Counted from the stretch's first letter, positions 1 through 8,952 are shown. The stretch is 64,000 bases of DNA from Nocardia acididurans (GCF_016741815.1 NZ_JAERRJ010000009.1:310001-374000); one strand, 5' to 3'. Notes: generated by a model not told the origin, from the sequence alone. Numbers and translations: made by a program.

Positions 1-1233
1 ATGATCGCCATCGCCATCGCCTGCGAACCCAAGGTGATCATCGCCGACGAACCCACCACCGCACTCGACGTGACCGTGCAGGCCGAAATCCTGGAACTGC
101 TGCGGGATCTGCGCGATCGCATCGGCAGCGCCATCGTGCTCATCACCCACAACATGGGCGTGGTCGCCGATCTCGCGGACCGCGTCGTGGTGATGCGCGC
201 GGGGGAGGTGGTCGAGGAAGCACCCGTCGACGAACTCTTCGCCAACCCGCGACACGAGTACACCCGGGCGTTGCTCGCGGCCGTTCCGCACCTGGGCGCG
301 AGCAGGATTCGCGATCAGGTGACGGCCGTGACATGCGCGACCGAACCCGCCGCGGACGACAGGCCGGTACTGGCGAAGGCGGTCCCGCCGGTGCCCGACG
401 CGCCGGTGCTCGACATCGCCGACCTGGTGGTCGAATTCCACGGTGCGCTGGGCCGCACCGCCTTTCGCGCAGTCGACGCGGTGAACCTCACCATCGGGCG
501 GGGCGAAACCCTCGGCCTGGTGGGCGAATCCGGCTCCGGGAAATCCACCATCGGCCGGTGCGTGGCGGGACTGCAGCGCGCCACCTCCGGCGCGATCCGG
601 GTGCAGGGCGTGGACATCGCGCGCATGTCGGAGAAACAGCTCCGGCCGATGCGCAAGCGGCTGGGTTTCGTGTTCCAGGATCCGGCCACCTCGCTCAACC
701 CGCGCCTCACCGTCGGCGACTGCGTGGCCGAACCGCTCATCGTGCACCGCACCCTCACCGGGACGGCCCTGCGCGAGCGCGTCCGCCATCTCCTCGACGA
801 CGTCCAACTCCCCGCCGGCACCGAGAAGCGCTACCCACACGAATTGTCCGGCGGGCAGCGACAGCGCGTCAGCCTCGCCCGCGCCCTCGTCCTCAACCCG
901 GATCTGCTCATCGCCGACGAGCCGACAAGCGCCCTGGACGTCTCCGTCCAGGCGAAGGTCCTCGAGCTCTTCGCCCAACTCCAAGCCGAATGCGGATGGG
1001 CGTGTCTGTTCATCAGCCACGACCTCGCCGTCGTCGACCAACTCGCCGACCGCATCGCCGTGCTGTGCCGCGGCGCGGTCGTCGAACAGGGCACCCGCGA
1101 CGAGATCCTGCGACACCCCACCGAGGAGTACACCCGCCGCCTCGTAGCCGCTGTTCCCGTGCCGGACCCGATCGAACAACGCCGTCGCCGCACCGAATCC
1201 GCCGCGTTGTTCACCGCTGATCACACCGCTTGA
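1..1233 (+). CDS. Peptide-type ABC transporter, fused double ATPase (5' truncated)
   Basis: Energises import of a peptide or nickel-like substrate; the polypeptide carries two nucleotide-binding domains, as in actinobacterial DppD-DppF fusions. The visible part opens inside the first domain: its Walker B (IIADEPTTALD) and H-loop (THNMG) are present, but Walker A lies before the window. The second domain is complete: Walker A GESGSGKST near residue 176, Q-loop FVFQDPATSLNPR, signature LSGGQRQR near 283, Walker B LLIADEPTSALD and H-loop ISHD. The repeated P-rEYTRrLvaAvP ending of each half is typical of Opp/Dpp ATPases. The methionine at base 1 is internal, not the start. Substrate cannot be read from sequence. 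Confidence 0.9.
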   Translation: MIAIAIACEPKVIIADEPTTALDVTVQAEILELLRDLRDRIGSAIVLITHNMGVVADLADRVVVMRAGEVVEEAPVDELFANPRHEYTRALLAAVPHLGASRIRDQVTAVTCATEPAADDRPVLAKAVPPVPDAPVLDIADLVVEFHGALGRTAFRAVDAVNLTIGRGETLGLVGESGSGKSTIGRCVAGLQRATSGAIRVQGVDIARMSEKQLRPMRKRLGFVFQDPATSLNPRLTVGDCVAEPLIVHRTLTGTALRERVRHLLDDVQLPAGTEKRYPHELSGGQRQRVSLARALVLNPDLLIADEPTSALDVSVQAKVLELFAQLQAECGWACLFISHDLAVVDQLADRIAVLCRGAVVEQGTRDEILRHPTEEYTRRLVAAVPVPDPIEQRRRRTESAALFTADHTA

Positions 1234-1320
1234 CACCGATACGAGTGCAGAGGCGTTATTCGGCTCAGGTACCGTGAGCAGGCAACTATCCAACGAATCG
1301 GCTTGGAGTTCTCCCCCAAC

Positions 1321-2400
1321 ATGACTGAACAGACACCCAGTGCGGCCGGTGCCTCGTACGCGGCGGCCGGAGTGGATATCGAGGCCGGCGACCGGGCAGT
1401 CGAACTGTTCGCGCCACTGGCCAAGAAGGCCTCCCGGCCCGAAGTACAGGGTGGACTCGGCGGATTCGCCGGACTGTTCGCACTGAAGGGCGGGTACAAG
1501 GAGCCGTTGCTGGCCTCCTCCACCGACGGCGTCGGCACCAAGATCGCCGTCGCCCAGGCGCTCGACAAGCACGACACCATCGGCCTCGACCTGGTCGCCA
1601 TGGTCGTCGACGACCTCGTGGTGTGCGGCGCCGAACCGCTGTTCCTGCAGGACTACATCGCCGTCGGCAAGGTCGTCCCCGAGCGGGTCGCCCAGATCGT
1701 CGCGGGCATCGCCGAAGGCTGCGTGCAGGCTGGTTGCGCCCTGCTCGGTGGCGAGACCGCCGAGCACCCCGGCCTCATGGGCCCGGACGACTACGACATC
1801 TCCGGCACCGGTGTCGGCGTCGTGGAAGCCGACGCCGTGCTCGGCCCCGACCGCGTCCGCCCCGGCGACGTCGTCATCGCCATGGGCGCCTCGGGCCTGC
1901 ACTCCAACGGCTACTCGCTGGCCCGCAAGGTGCTGCTCGACATCGACCGCATGTCCCTCACCGGGCACGTCGAGGAATTCGGCCGCACCCTCGGCGAGGA
2001 ACTGCTCGAGCCCACCAAGATCTACGCCAAGGACTGCCTGGCCCTCATCGCCGAAACCGACGTGCGCACCTTCAGCCACGTCACCGGCGGCGGCCTCGCC
2101 GCCAACCTGGCCCGCGTCCTGCCCGCCGGCCTGGTCGCCGAACTCGACCGCGGCACCTGGAACCCGGCCCCCGTCTTCAAGATGATCGCCCAGCGCGGCC
2201 GCGTCGAGCGCGCCGAAATGGAGAAGACCTTCAACATGGGCGTCGGCATGGTCGCCGTCGTGGCCCCCGAGGACGCCGACCGCGCCCTGGCCGTCCTCAC
2301 CGCCCGCCACATCGACTGCTGGACCCTCGGCACGGTCAAGAAGGCCAAGGACGCCGACGCCGCCCGCGCCGTCCTACTGGGCGACCACCCGCGCTTCTGA
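1321..2400 (+). CDS. purM: Phosphoribosylformylglycinamidine cyclo-ligase
   Basis: Fifth step of de novo purine synthesis: ATP-dependent closure of FGAM to aminoimidazole ribonucleotide, cytosolic. The 359-residue protein starts SYAAAGVDIEAGDRAVELF, the standard PurM N-terminus, followed by the STDGVGTK substrate loop, DLVAMVVDDLVVCGAEPLF and the C-terminal TGGGLAANL and FNMGVGM motifs. The ATG at 1321 is preferred over a TTG at 1303 because GGAG lies about 12 nt before it and homologues begin close to here. Followed by a strong hairpin at 2407-2450. In M. tuberculosis purM also neighbours the DUF3073 gene. Confidence 0.95.
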   Translation: MTEQTPSAAGASYAAAGVDIEAGDRAVELFAPLAKKASRPEVQGGLGGFAGLFALKGGYKEPLLASSTDGVGTKIAVAQALDKHDTIGLDLVAMVVDDLVVCGAEPLFLQDYIAVGKVVPERVAQIVAGIAEGCVQAGCALLGGETAEHPGLMGPDDYDISGTGVGVVEADAVLGPDRVRPGDVVIAMGASGLHSNGYSLARKVLLDIDRMSLTGHVEEFGRTLGEELLEPTKIYAKDCLALIAETDVRTFSHVTGGGLAANLARVLPAGLVAELDRGTWNPAPVFKMIAQRGRVERAEMEKTFNMGVGMVAVVAPEDADRALAVLTARHIDCWTLGTVKKAKDADAARAVLLGDHPRF

Positions 2401-2406
2401 GCAAAC

Positions 2407-2450
2407 GCAATCCGGCCCCGACCACTCGAAAGTGGCCGGGGCCGGACTGC
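2407..2450 (+). terminator. Terminator after purM
   Basis: GC-rich hairpin with arms CCGGCCCCG-ACCACT and AGTGG-CCGGGGCCGG around a CGAA loop, 7 nt after the purM stop. No U tract, as is common in actinobacteria. Confidence 0.75.
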
Positions 2451-2623
2451 GTTCGGCGTGCGGTTCCAGCGGTGCGGTGCAGGAGATCCGAGTGCAGAGC
2501 ATCGCACTCGACAGTGGGTGCACCACAGGGGGATTCGGGCTTTGTGGCCCGGATGTCCCGAATGCGAGCACGGCTCAGGGGAATCGCGGATGGTGCCCGA
2601 GAGTCCTGGGAGCGTGCGTCCCA

Positions 2624-2649
2624 GGGGGTTCGGGGGCGCAGCCCCTGAG
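2624..2649 (-). repeat. Short GC-rich dispersed element, copy A
   Basis: On the minus strand reads CTCAGGGGCTGCGCCCCC followed by GAACCCCC. Near-identical elements lie at 26228-26252 and 58946-58972, each just after a gene end. The element can fold into a small hairpin. The surrounding 2451-2756 stretch shows no convincing gene. Confidence 0.6.
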
Positions 2650-2756
2650 GATCCCGGGAGTGGGATGTGCACCAAGTTGCCCGCCCGGTGAGGGGCGGGG
2701 CGTGGTGTTCTACAGCAAGCCTTCGAATGGGCCGTGCTCGGTGCTTTCCAACGTGT

Positions 2757-2788
2757 TAAAGGGGAGGCCTGTCACGGCCTCCCCTTTA
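2757..2788 (-). terminator. Terminator after DUF3073 gene
   Basis: Perfect 12-bp stem AAAGGGGAGGCC / GGCCTCCCCTTT with a 6-nt loop, 19 nt beyond the DUF3073 stop. Symmetric enough to serve both strands. Confidence 0.8.
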
Positions 2789-2807
2789 CAACGTCGATGA
2801 ATCCGAG

Positions 2808-3023
2808 TCAGCGGCGCCAGTCGTCGTAGTCGTTGTCGTCGTTCCAGCTCGACAGCGAATCGTCCGCGTCTTGCTCGTCGGAGACCTTCACACCGCCCAA
2901 TGGTGAGTCGGTGGAGCTACCCGACAGCTCGCGCTGAAGGCTCGCGAAGTCGGTCGATGGCGAGCTGTACTTGAGCTCACGTGCGACCTTGGTCTGCTTT
3001 GCCTTAGCCCGGCCACGGCCCAT
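2808..3023 (-). CDS. DUF3073 family small acidic protein
   Basis: Conserved actinobacterial protein of unknown function; 71 residues, the usual size. The basic N-terminus (MGRGRAKAKQTKVARELKY) followed by an acidic, Asp-rich tail ending DDYDDWRR is the family signature (Rv0810c in M. tuberculosis). No membrane or enzymatic motif. It stands alone between purM and the asparaginase operon. An AT-rich patch at 3081-3090 (AATTAATAAT), about 60 nt upstream of the start, is the likely promoter region. Confidence 0.9.
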   Translation of the reverse strand: MGRGRAKAKQTKVARELKYSSPSTDFASLQRELSGSSTDSPLGGVKVSDEQDADDSLSSWNDDNDYDDWRR

Positions 3024-3164
3024 GGCTGACCCCCTCGCGTCACTGCGGGGCGGCCTGGGGTGGGTTGGCGGCCCCGTTCGAATTAATAATCTTCCTGACA
3101 GACACTTTAGCGTGTGTCTCGCGGTCGCGCTTCCAGGAGTGGGTGAGAAACCATCGAAGTGCCG

Positions 3165-3187
3165 CCCCGGGCCCTGCGGGACCGGGG
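3165..3187 (-). terminator. Likely terminator of the ygfZ-MOSC-asparaginase operon
   Basis: Hairpin CCCCGG-G-CCC-TGC-GGG-A-CCGGGG located 23 nt downstream of the asparaginase stop codon. Confidence 0.55.
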
Positions 3188-3209
3188 TCGAGGAAGCTCC
3201 GAGCGGGGG

Positions 3210-4172
3210 TTACAGCACCCCGGGAATCGCCCGGATTATGCCGACTCGGGCGCCGCCACCCAGCACCGCGGGAGTCGCCAGTTCCGCATGGGCATCGGTC
3301 CATTCGACGCCCATACGCTGCAACAGCGCGAGTGTGAGGGGCAGCCGCGCGCGGTCCGCGCCGTCGTCGATCTTGTAGGCGAACGATGAGCCGTCGGGCA
3401 ACGCGCCCGCATGCACACCGTCCGCGCCGATTTTGCACACCAGACCCGGAGTCGCCGTCATCACGCGCAGATCCGGGCCGTCCGTGCCGGAAATCACTCG
3501 CGGATGCGCGCGAATCGCATCCGCCACCCGGCGTTCCGGGGTATCCGAGGGGGCTGTCGCCAGCGTCGCGTACGCGCGGGCCAGATTCACCAGCGACACC
3601 GGCACGATCGGCAGGCCGCAGCCGTCGATACCGAGATCCGTCTCCGGCTCACCGGTGACATCGGCGATCGTGTCCAGCACCGCGCGCTGCAGCGGGTGCG
3701 CGGTGTCCAGGTAGCCGCGGGTCGGCCAGCCGTTGATGCTGCAGGTCGCGAGCATGGCGGCGTGCTTGCCCGAGCAGTTCATGTAGACGCGGCGGGCCGC
3801 CTTGCCGCGCTCGTGACCGGCCAGCGCCTGGGCGCGAGCCTGCTCGTCGAAGGGCAGATCCGGCGGGCACTCCAGCTCGTCCTCGGTGAAACCGAAACGA
3901 TCCAGCAGGCGCTGCACCAGCTCCACGTGATCCGGCTCGCCGAAATGCGAGGCCGTCGCAATGGCCAGCTCGGCGTCGTCGACCGGCTCGAAACCATTGC
4001 GCAGCAGGGTCAGCGCCTGCATCGGCTTGTTGGTGGACCGCGGGAAGATCGGGCCGTGCACCGCGCCGACCTCCACGACCGGCTCGCCGCTCGGATCCAG
4101 CACCACCGCCGAACCGCGATGCACGCACTCCCGGAAGCCGGAGCGCACCACCTCGACCAGATCCACGCTCAT
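3210..4172 (-). CDS. L-asparaginase II family protein
   Basis: Predicted to hydrolyse L-asparagine to aspartate and ammonia; member of the Asparaginase_II family (PF06089), unrelated to EcAII enzymes. 320 residues starting MSVDLVEVVRSGF. Family landmarks are RSTNKPMQAL near residue 46, the MNCSGKHAAMLATC segment around 125-140, and DGCGLPIVPVSL. The start is fixed by an ATGA overlap with the upstream MOSC gene, which implies translational coupling. Last gene of a three-gene operon. Nothing links its activity to its partners beyond operon membership. Confidence 0.9.
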   Translation of the reverse strand: MSVDLVEVVRSGFRECVHRGSAVVLDPSGEPVVEVGAVHGPIFPRSTNKPMQALTLLRNGFEPVDDAELAIATASHFGEPDHVELVQRLLDRFGFTEDELECPPDLPFDEQARAQALAGHERGKAARRVYMNCSGKHAAMLATCSINGWPTRGYLDTAHPLQRAVLDTIADVTGEPETDLGIDGCGLPIVPVSLVNLARAYATLATAPSDTPERRVADAIRAHPRVISGTDGPDLRVMTATPGLVCKIGADGVHAGALPDGSSFAYKIDDGADRARLPLTLALLQRMGVEWTDAHAELATPAVLGGGARVGIIRAIPGVL

Positions 4173-4840
4173 GCCTGAACCCCCTGCGCGCGGGCCGCGT
4201 TCGCGTGACGGCGGCGGTGCCGGTCGATCTGCATGCGCACATCGTCGGAGAGGGTGGGCTCCGACGCCAGCAGCAGATCCAGGCGCTCCGGGTCGGTGCC
4301 CGTGAACAGGTCTCGCACGGTGATGCCGTGCGCGGGCGTGTGCACGATCCGGACCTCGTCGCCCGCGCCGATCGCGCCCTCGGTCAGCACACGGAAGTAC
4401 GCGCCCGTATCCGATTGCAGGGTGAAGCGTCTCACCCACTGGTGCTCGCCGGTGCGCCACTGGAACGTGGCGCACGGGACGCGCGGCGCGGACACCTCCA
4501 GCAGGGTGTCGCCGATGGCCCAGCGCGCGCCGACAACGGCGTCGCTCACGGGAAGCCCACGCAGGCGCAGGTTTTCACCGAACCAGCCCGCGGGCAGGTC
4601 GCGGCCCAGTTCACTCGCCCAGCGCTGGGCGTCCTCCTCGGCGTAGGCGTACACGGCCTGGTGCACGCCGCCGTGATGTTTGGTGTCGCAGACGTGATCA
4701 CCCTCGAGACCCAGCCCGCGCACCGGAACCCGGTGCGGCACGGGACGTTTGTCGATGGCCGTGCGGCCCACCTTCGACGAGCGCGCGGGCACCTCGAGTT
4801 CGGCGTGCACCACGCACACCGCCAGCACCTGCCCGATCAC
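4169..4840 (-). CDS. MOSC domain-containing protein (YiiM-like)
   Basis: MOSC (MOCO sulfurase C-terminal) domain protein, a family that transfers sulfur or binds molybdenum cofactor derivatives; the exact substrate is unknown. 223 residues. Visible hallmarks are GLEGDHVCDTKHHGG around residues 42-57, the AVYAYAEED strand, GWFGENL, and the conserved cysteine in APRVPCATFQW that would carry the thiol or molybdenum ligand. Start is GTG at 4840, overlapping the upstream ygfZ stop by 4 nt; its own stop overlaps the asparaginase start. Likely cytosolic. Confidence 0.88.
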   Translation of the reverse strand: MIGQVLAVCVVHAELEVPARSSKVGRTAIDKRPVPHRVPVRGLGLEGDHVCDTKHHGGVHQAVYAYAEEDAQRWASELGRDLPAGWFGENLRLRGLPVSDAVVGARWAIGDTLLEVSAPRVPCATFQWRTGEHQWVRRFTLQSDTGAYFRVLTEGAIGAGDEVRIVHTPAHGITVRDLFTGTDPERLDLLLASEPTLSDDVRMQIDRHRRRHANAARAQGVQA

Positions 4841-5952
4841 CGGCCGCGCAGCTTCTCGACGGCGAGCCGGCCCGCTTGCGGCTCGTCATGGGAGGGAACG
4901 GAATCCGCGTCGATGGCGGCCGCGCACGGGCCCGCCTCCAGCGCGGTGTCGGCGGGGATGTTGCGCTTGATCAGAGCCAGGGCGATCGGGCCGAGTTCGT
5001 AGTGGTCGACCACGGTGCCCAGGACGCCCACCGTGCGGCCACCCGCCGTCACCGGGGTGCCCGGCTCCGGGCGGGAGTCGTTGGAACCGTCCAGGTGCAG
5101 CAGCACCAGATGCCGGGGCGGCTTGCCCAGATTGTGTACGCGGGCCACCGTCTCCTGACCGCGGTAGCAGCCCTTGTTCAGGTGCACGGCGCCGAATTCG
5201 GCCGGGCCGCCGATCCAGTTCACCTCGTGCGGAATCGTGCGGTCGTCGGTGTCCACGCCGATGCGCGGCCGCAGCGCCGCCACCCGCAGCGCCTCGAAGG
5301 TCCAGCTGCCCGCCGGTTCGGCGCCGGCCGCACGCAGCCGCGTCCACCAGGTGACCAGCTGATCGCGGGGCACGACCAGATCGAAGGAATCCGCTGTGGG
5401 CCACGGCATCCGGCGGAGGAATCCGCCGCCCGGCAGCGCGAGGGCGCGATTCGTCTCGGGAAGGCTTGCCACGCCCAGGGTTTCGATGAGCTCGGCGGTG
5501 CGGGGACCGAGCACGCTCAGCACCGCGTGATCGGCGGCGGCGACCGGCTTGGCATCGGCCCAGAAGACCATCTTCTGCAGGAAGTCCAGCAGCGCCTGCC
5601 CGCGCTCGGCCTCGGTGTCGATCCAGACCGTCCCGTCCAGGTCGGTCAGCACGAAGTGGTGCTGCACCCGCCCGTTGAGATCGAGATCCAGATTCTCGGT
5701 GGACTCACCGTCGCGCAGATCGGCCACGGCCTGACTGGAGATGGTATGCAGCCACGACAGCCGCTCTTTCCCGGTGATGGCGATGACGAATCGATGCGAC
5801 CGATCCACCACCGCGACCCGCTGGACCGCGGCACGCTGCTCGCCGAGCGGATCACCGTAATGCCAGGCGACTGCGGCATCGGGTGACCCGGGCAGCCCCG
5901 CGACAGCCCCTGGAACCTGAAGAATCGGACTGGGTGCAACCTCGAAGGACAC
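4837..5952 (-). CDS. ygfZ: Folate-binding YgfZ/GcvT-like protein
   Basis: Tetrahydrofolate-dependent protein that supports iron-sulfur cluster enzymes and tRNA modification (Rv0811c in M. tuberculosis). 371 residues from a GTG at 5952; an ATG at 5997 would add 15 residues. N-terminal aminomethyltransferase-like fold begins near DRSHRFVIAITGKERLSWLH. The diagnostic motif KGCYRGQETVAR (family K-G-C-Y-x-G-Q-E) lies near residue 260. First gene of the overlapping ygfZ-MOSC-asparaginase operon and divergent from pabC, with repeat copy 1 in the shared 400-nt intergenic space. Confidence 0.88.
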   Translation of the reverse strand: MSFEVAPSPILQVPGAVAGLPGSPDAAVAWHYGDPLGEQRAAVQRVAVVDRSHRFVIAITGKERLSWLHTISSQAVADLRDGESTENLDLDLNGRVQHHFVLTDLDGTVWIDTEAERGQALLDFLQKMVFWADAKPVAAADHAVLSVLGPRTAELIETLGVASLPETNRALALPGGGFLRRMPWPTADSFDLVVPRDQLVTWWTRLRAAGAEPAGSWTFEALRVAALRPRIGVDTDDRTIPHEVNWIGGPAEFGAVHLNKGCYRGQETVARVHNLGKPPRHLVLLHLDGSNDSRPEPGTPVTAGGRTVGVLGTVVDHYELGPIALALIKRNIPADTALEAGPCAAAIDADSVPSHDEPQAGRLAVEKLRGR

Positions 5953-6211
5953 AAGACCACAGTACTGGTGCTCGGTTCGGCGGTTGCGACCCCACATACC
6001 GCTGGAGCCGTCAAGTGCTGCATACAGCCCGGTCACGGCCGTTTCGGACGTGGTGAGACCGCTCCACCCCGGAAAGACGAGGGCCGAAGCGCGGCCGAGA
6101 CGGCGAACCCTCGCGCCCGGAGAATCGCAACCCCGCTGCTGGAAAGCCCTGGGCCAGCACACGGAAGGTCCAGGGCCAGCGAGCGGAAGCCCTGGACCAG
6201 CGCACCGTCAT

Positions 6212-6328
6212 GGTTCGCGGCCGTCTCGATTCTGGACTGACGGAGCGGGGGAGCGAAGCGGAGGAGCGGAGGAGGGAAGAATCGAGACTCCAGGGCCGCG
6301 AACCCGCCCGGAGCGAAGCGGAGGGCAA
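6212..6328 (+). repeat. 117-bp palindromic dispersed repeat, copy 1
   Basis: First of three near-identical 117-bp elements (others at 18138-18254 and 20128-20244), all in the same orientation. Outer arms GGTTCGCGGCC / GGCCGCGAACC and inner arms CTCGATTCT / AGAATCGAG enclose a purine-rich centre; a 3' tail repeats AGCGAAGCGGAGG. Copy 1 sits between divergent ygfZ and pabC and ends 11 nt before the pabC -10 hexamer. No coding role is apparent. Confidence 0.9.
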
Positions 6329-6339
6329 ATAAAACACAG

Positions 6340-6345
6340 TAGGGT
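6340..6345 (+). promoter_or_regulatory. pabC -10 element, leaderless layout
   Basis: TAGGGT lies exactly 7 nt before the pabC ATG, so transcription should start at or next to the start codon. Immediately downstream of repeat copy 1. Confidence 0.6.
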
Positions 6346-6352
6346 CACGGGC

Positions 6353-7279
6353 ATGGTGGAACGAGTTCTGGTGACACTCGACGGCGCGATCCGGGATCCG
6401 GACGCGCCGTTGCTGTATGCGGACGATATCGGTGTGCTGCGGGGCGACGGGGTATTCGAGACCGTGCTCGTGCGCAATGGGGAAGCGTGTGCGCTGGAGT
6501 TGCATCTGGCGCGACTACGGAAGTCCGCGGAGGCCCTGGAACTGCCCGCGCCGGACCTCGATGCCTGGCGGCTGGCCATCTGGACGGCGGTCGAGGAGTG
6601 GGGCGCAGACAGCGAGGGTTTGCTGCGCCTGGTGCTCACGCGCGGGCGCGACAGTGAGCTGGGACAGGCCGGCCACCGTCCAGCAAACGCCAGCGGGGAC
6701 CTGGCGGGCGGGCAGCCGATCGGGACCTCCTACGTCCTGGTCCTGCCCGTTCCGGAGCGCGTGAAAAAGGCGCGCACCGAAGGCGTTTCGGTCATCACGC
6801 TGTCGCGCGGCATCTCGGTGGACCTGGCGCAGGCCGCGCCCTGGCAGCTGATGGGCGCGAAAACGCTGTCCTACGCGATGAATATGTCCGCGCTGCGGTT
6901 CGCGCACCGGATGGGCGCCGACGACGTCATCTTCACCAGCACCGAGCATCGCGTCCTCGAGGGTCCGCGCTCGACAGTCGTTGTGGCGCGGGACAATCAG
7001 CTCATCACGCCGCCCGCCAAGATCGGCGTGCTGCCCGGCACCACCCAGCGGGCGTTCTTCGCCCAGGCCGAGAAGGCGGGCTGGGAATGCAGATACGAGC
7101 CGCTGTTCACCGCCGACCTGATCACCGCCGACAGCGTGTGGATGCTGTCCAGCGTCACCCTCGCGGCCCGGGTCAACTCCCTGGACGGATTGCGAATGTC
7201 CGCGCCGGACAACGCCGCCGAGATCATCGAACTCGTGGAGAAGGGAATCGCGCAGCCCGGCAGCATCGCCGACTGGTAG
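6353..7279 (+). CDS. pabC: Aminodeoxychorismate lyase (class IV PLP enzyme)
   Basis: Converts 4-amino-4-deoxychorismate to p-aminobenzoate and pyruvate for folate synthesis; PLP-dependent, fold type IV. 308 residues starting MVERVLVTLDG. Family landmarks: GDGVFETVLVRNG near 31-43, the catalytic-lysine region MGAKTLSYAMNM, GADDVIFTSTEHRVLEG and the C-terminal ADSVWMLSSVTLAARV. The start is chosen by homology and by the -10 element 7 nt upstream. M. tuberculosis Rv0812 holds the same position. A related branched-chain aminotransferase cannot be strictly excluded, but size and synteny favour PabC. Confidence 0.85.
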   Translation: MVERVLVTLDGAIRDPDAPLLYADDIGVLRGDGVFETVLVRNGEACALELHLARLRKSAEALELPAPDLDAWRLAIWTAVEEWGADSEGLLRLVLTRGRDSELGQAGHRPANASGDLAGGQPIGTSYVLVLPVPERVKKARTEGVSVITLSRGISVDLAQAAPWQLMGAKTLSYAMNMSALRFAHRMGADDVIFTSTEHRVLEGPRSTVVVARDNQLITPPAKIGVLPGTTQRAFFAQAEKAGWECRYEPLFTADLITADSVWMLSSVTLAARVNSLDGLRMSAPDNAAEIIELVEKGIAQPGSIADW

Positions 7280-7308
7280 CCGGTCGCCCGGCCTCCCCGC
7301 CTGACCCG

Positions 7309-7338
7309 CACCGGGTGAAATCGCAGCATCACCCGGTG
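7309..7338 (+). terminator. Terminator after pabC
   Basis: Perfect 10-bp stem CACCGGGTGA / TCACCCGGTG with a 10-nt loop, 30 nt after the pabC stop. Confidence 0.65.
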
Positions 7339-7351
7339 TGTCGATCGGGAT

Positions 7352-7397
7352 GTGCGTCACAAGTCAGCAAACCTCTGGCACGTTGTGGTGCGTCACA
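7352..7397 (+). promoter_or_regulatory. Direct repeats GTGCGTCACA upstream of cydA
   Basis: GTGCGTCACA occurs at 7352-7361 and 7388-7397, 36 bp apart, in the 187-nt gap before cydA. The spacing puts both on similar helical faces, suggesting a regulator site. The half-site resembles CRP or Rex TCACA arms, but neither copy matches the full palindrome, so the regulator is unidentified. Confidence 0.4.
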
Positions 7398-7466
7398 TGT
7401 TGATCTCATACCCGGTGCGCGTAATGTCGGGTACTACGTCATGTCGTAGATCGGCAGGGAGGTCGG

Positions 7467-8942
7467 ATGAGCGTCGTCGATGTTGCTCGCTGGCAATTCG
7501 GAATCACCACCGTTTATCACTTCATCTTCGTACCGCTCACCATCGGACTCGCCCCGCTCGTCGCGGGTATGCAGACCGCCTGGGTGGTCACGGGCAAGGA
7601 GCACTGGAAGCGACTCACCAAGTTCTTCGGGAAACTCTTCCTGATCAACTTCGCCCTCGGCGTCGCCACCGGCATCGTGCAGGAATTCCAATTCGGCATG
7701 GGCTGGAGCGAATACTCCCGCTTCGTCGGAGACGTCTTCGGCGCACCGCTCGCCATGGAGGCGCTGGTCGCCTTCTTCATGGAATCCACCTTCCTCGGCC
7801 TGTGGATCTTCGGCTGGGACCGACTGCCGAAAAAGGTGCACCTGGCGTGCATCTGGCTCGTCGCCATCGGCGTGAACGCGTCGGCGTACTTCATCATCGC
7901 CGCCAACTCGTTCATGCAGCATCCCGTCGGCGCGAAATACAACCCGGAGACGGGACGCGCTGAGCTGCACAGCATTTGGGAGGTCATCACCAATGTGACC
8001 ACCCTCGCCGCCTTCCCGCACGTGGTCGCCGGCGCATTCCTCACCTCGGGCACGTTCGTCGCGGGCATCGCTGGCTGGTGGATGGTGCGCCGGGTGCGGC
8101 AGAGCCAGCAGAACGGCGACACCACGCACATCGACGAAGCCCGCACGATGTGGCGTCCGGTCGCCAAACTCGGCATGTGGGTGATCGTGTTCTCCGCCGT
8201 CGCCCTCGCCATCACCGGCGACATCCAGGGCAAGCTCATGTTCAAACAGCAGCCCATGAAGATGGCGTCCGCGGAATCGTTGTGCCACACCGAAACCGAC
8301 CCGGACTTCTCCGTCCTCACCGTCGGCACGCACAACAACTGCGACAGCGTCGACCACCTCATCGAAGTGCCCTACGTGCTGCCGTTCCTCGCCGAAGGCA
8401 AGATCGACGGCGTCACCCTGCAGGGCGTCAACGACCTCCAGGCCGAATACAACGCGAAATACGGTCCCGGCGACTACCGGCCCAACCTGTTCGTCACCTA
8501 CTGGACCTTCCGCGCCATGATCACCTGGATGGCCGGATCGCTCCTGCTCGTGGCAGCCGGACTGTGGGTGCTGCGCCGCGGGCGGGTGCCAGACCAGAAA
8601 TGGTTCGCCTGGCTGTCCCTGCTGGCCATCGCGACACCGTTCCTCGGCAACAGCGCGGGCTGGGTGTTCACCGAAATGGGGCGTCAGCCCTGGGTCGTCG
8701 CGCCCAACCCCACCGGTGACCCGAACATCCACATGACGGTGCAGCAGGGCGTGTCCGGAGTGTCCGCGGGCACCATCCTCACCTCGCTGATCGTGTTTAC
8801 GCTGCTCTACGGCATCCTCGCGATCGCCTGGTTCTACCTCATGAAGCGGTACGTGGTCGAAGGACCCGAACCCGCGCCCACCGACGACGACACCCCGAAG
8901 ATGACCGGGGAGCCCGTCGAGAAGCTTTCCTTCGCCTACTAG
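7467..8942 (+). CDS. cydA: Cytochrome bd ubiquinol/menaquinol oxidase subunit I
   Basis: Quinol-oxidising, haem-bearing subunit of cytochrome bd, a high-affinity terminal oxidase used at low oxygen or when the bcc-aa3 branch is impaired; integral membrane. 491 residues. The N-terminus places the haem b595 ligand His at residue 18 (TTVYHFIFVPLTIG), and the invariant GWVFTEMGRQPW motif lies near residue 398. The short Q-loop is normal for actinobacteria. RBS GGGAGG precedes the ATG. First gene of cydABDC (10-nt gap to cydB). Confidence 0.96.
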   Translation: MSVVDVARWQFGITTVYHFIFVPLTIGLAPLVAGMQTAWVVTGKEHWKRLTKFFGKLFLINFALGVATGIVQEFQFGMGWSEYSRFVGDVFGAPLAMEALVAFFMESTFLGLWIFGWDRLPKKVHLACIWLVAIGVNASAYFIIAANSFMQHPVGAKYNPETGRAELHSIWEVITNVTTLAAFPHVVAGAFLTSGTFVAGIAGWWMVRRVRQSQQNGDTTHIDEARTMWRPVAKLGMWVIVFSAVALAITGDIQGKLMFKQQPMKMASAESLCHTETDPDFSVLTVGTHNNCDSVDHLIEVPYVLPFLAEGKIDGVTLQGVNDLQAEYNAKYGPGDYRPNLFVTYWTFRAMITWMAGSLLLVAAGLWVLRRGRVPDQKWFAWLSLLAIATPFLGNSAGWVFTEMGRQPWVVAPNPTGDPNIHMTVQQGVSGVSAGTILTSLIVFTLLYGILAIAWFYLMKRYVVEGPEPAPTDDDTPKMTGEPVEKLSFAY

Positions 8943-8952
8943 GAGACTCGCG

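Noticed and set aside
7381..7400. CRP or Rex site before cydA (TTGTGGTGCGTCACATG)
   Set aside because: The TGTG...CACA arms are 6 bp apart instead of 8, so it does not fit either consensus.
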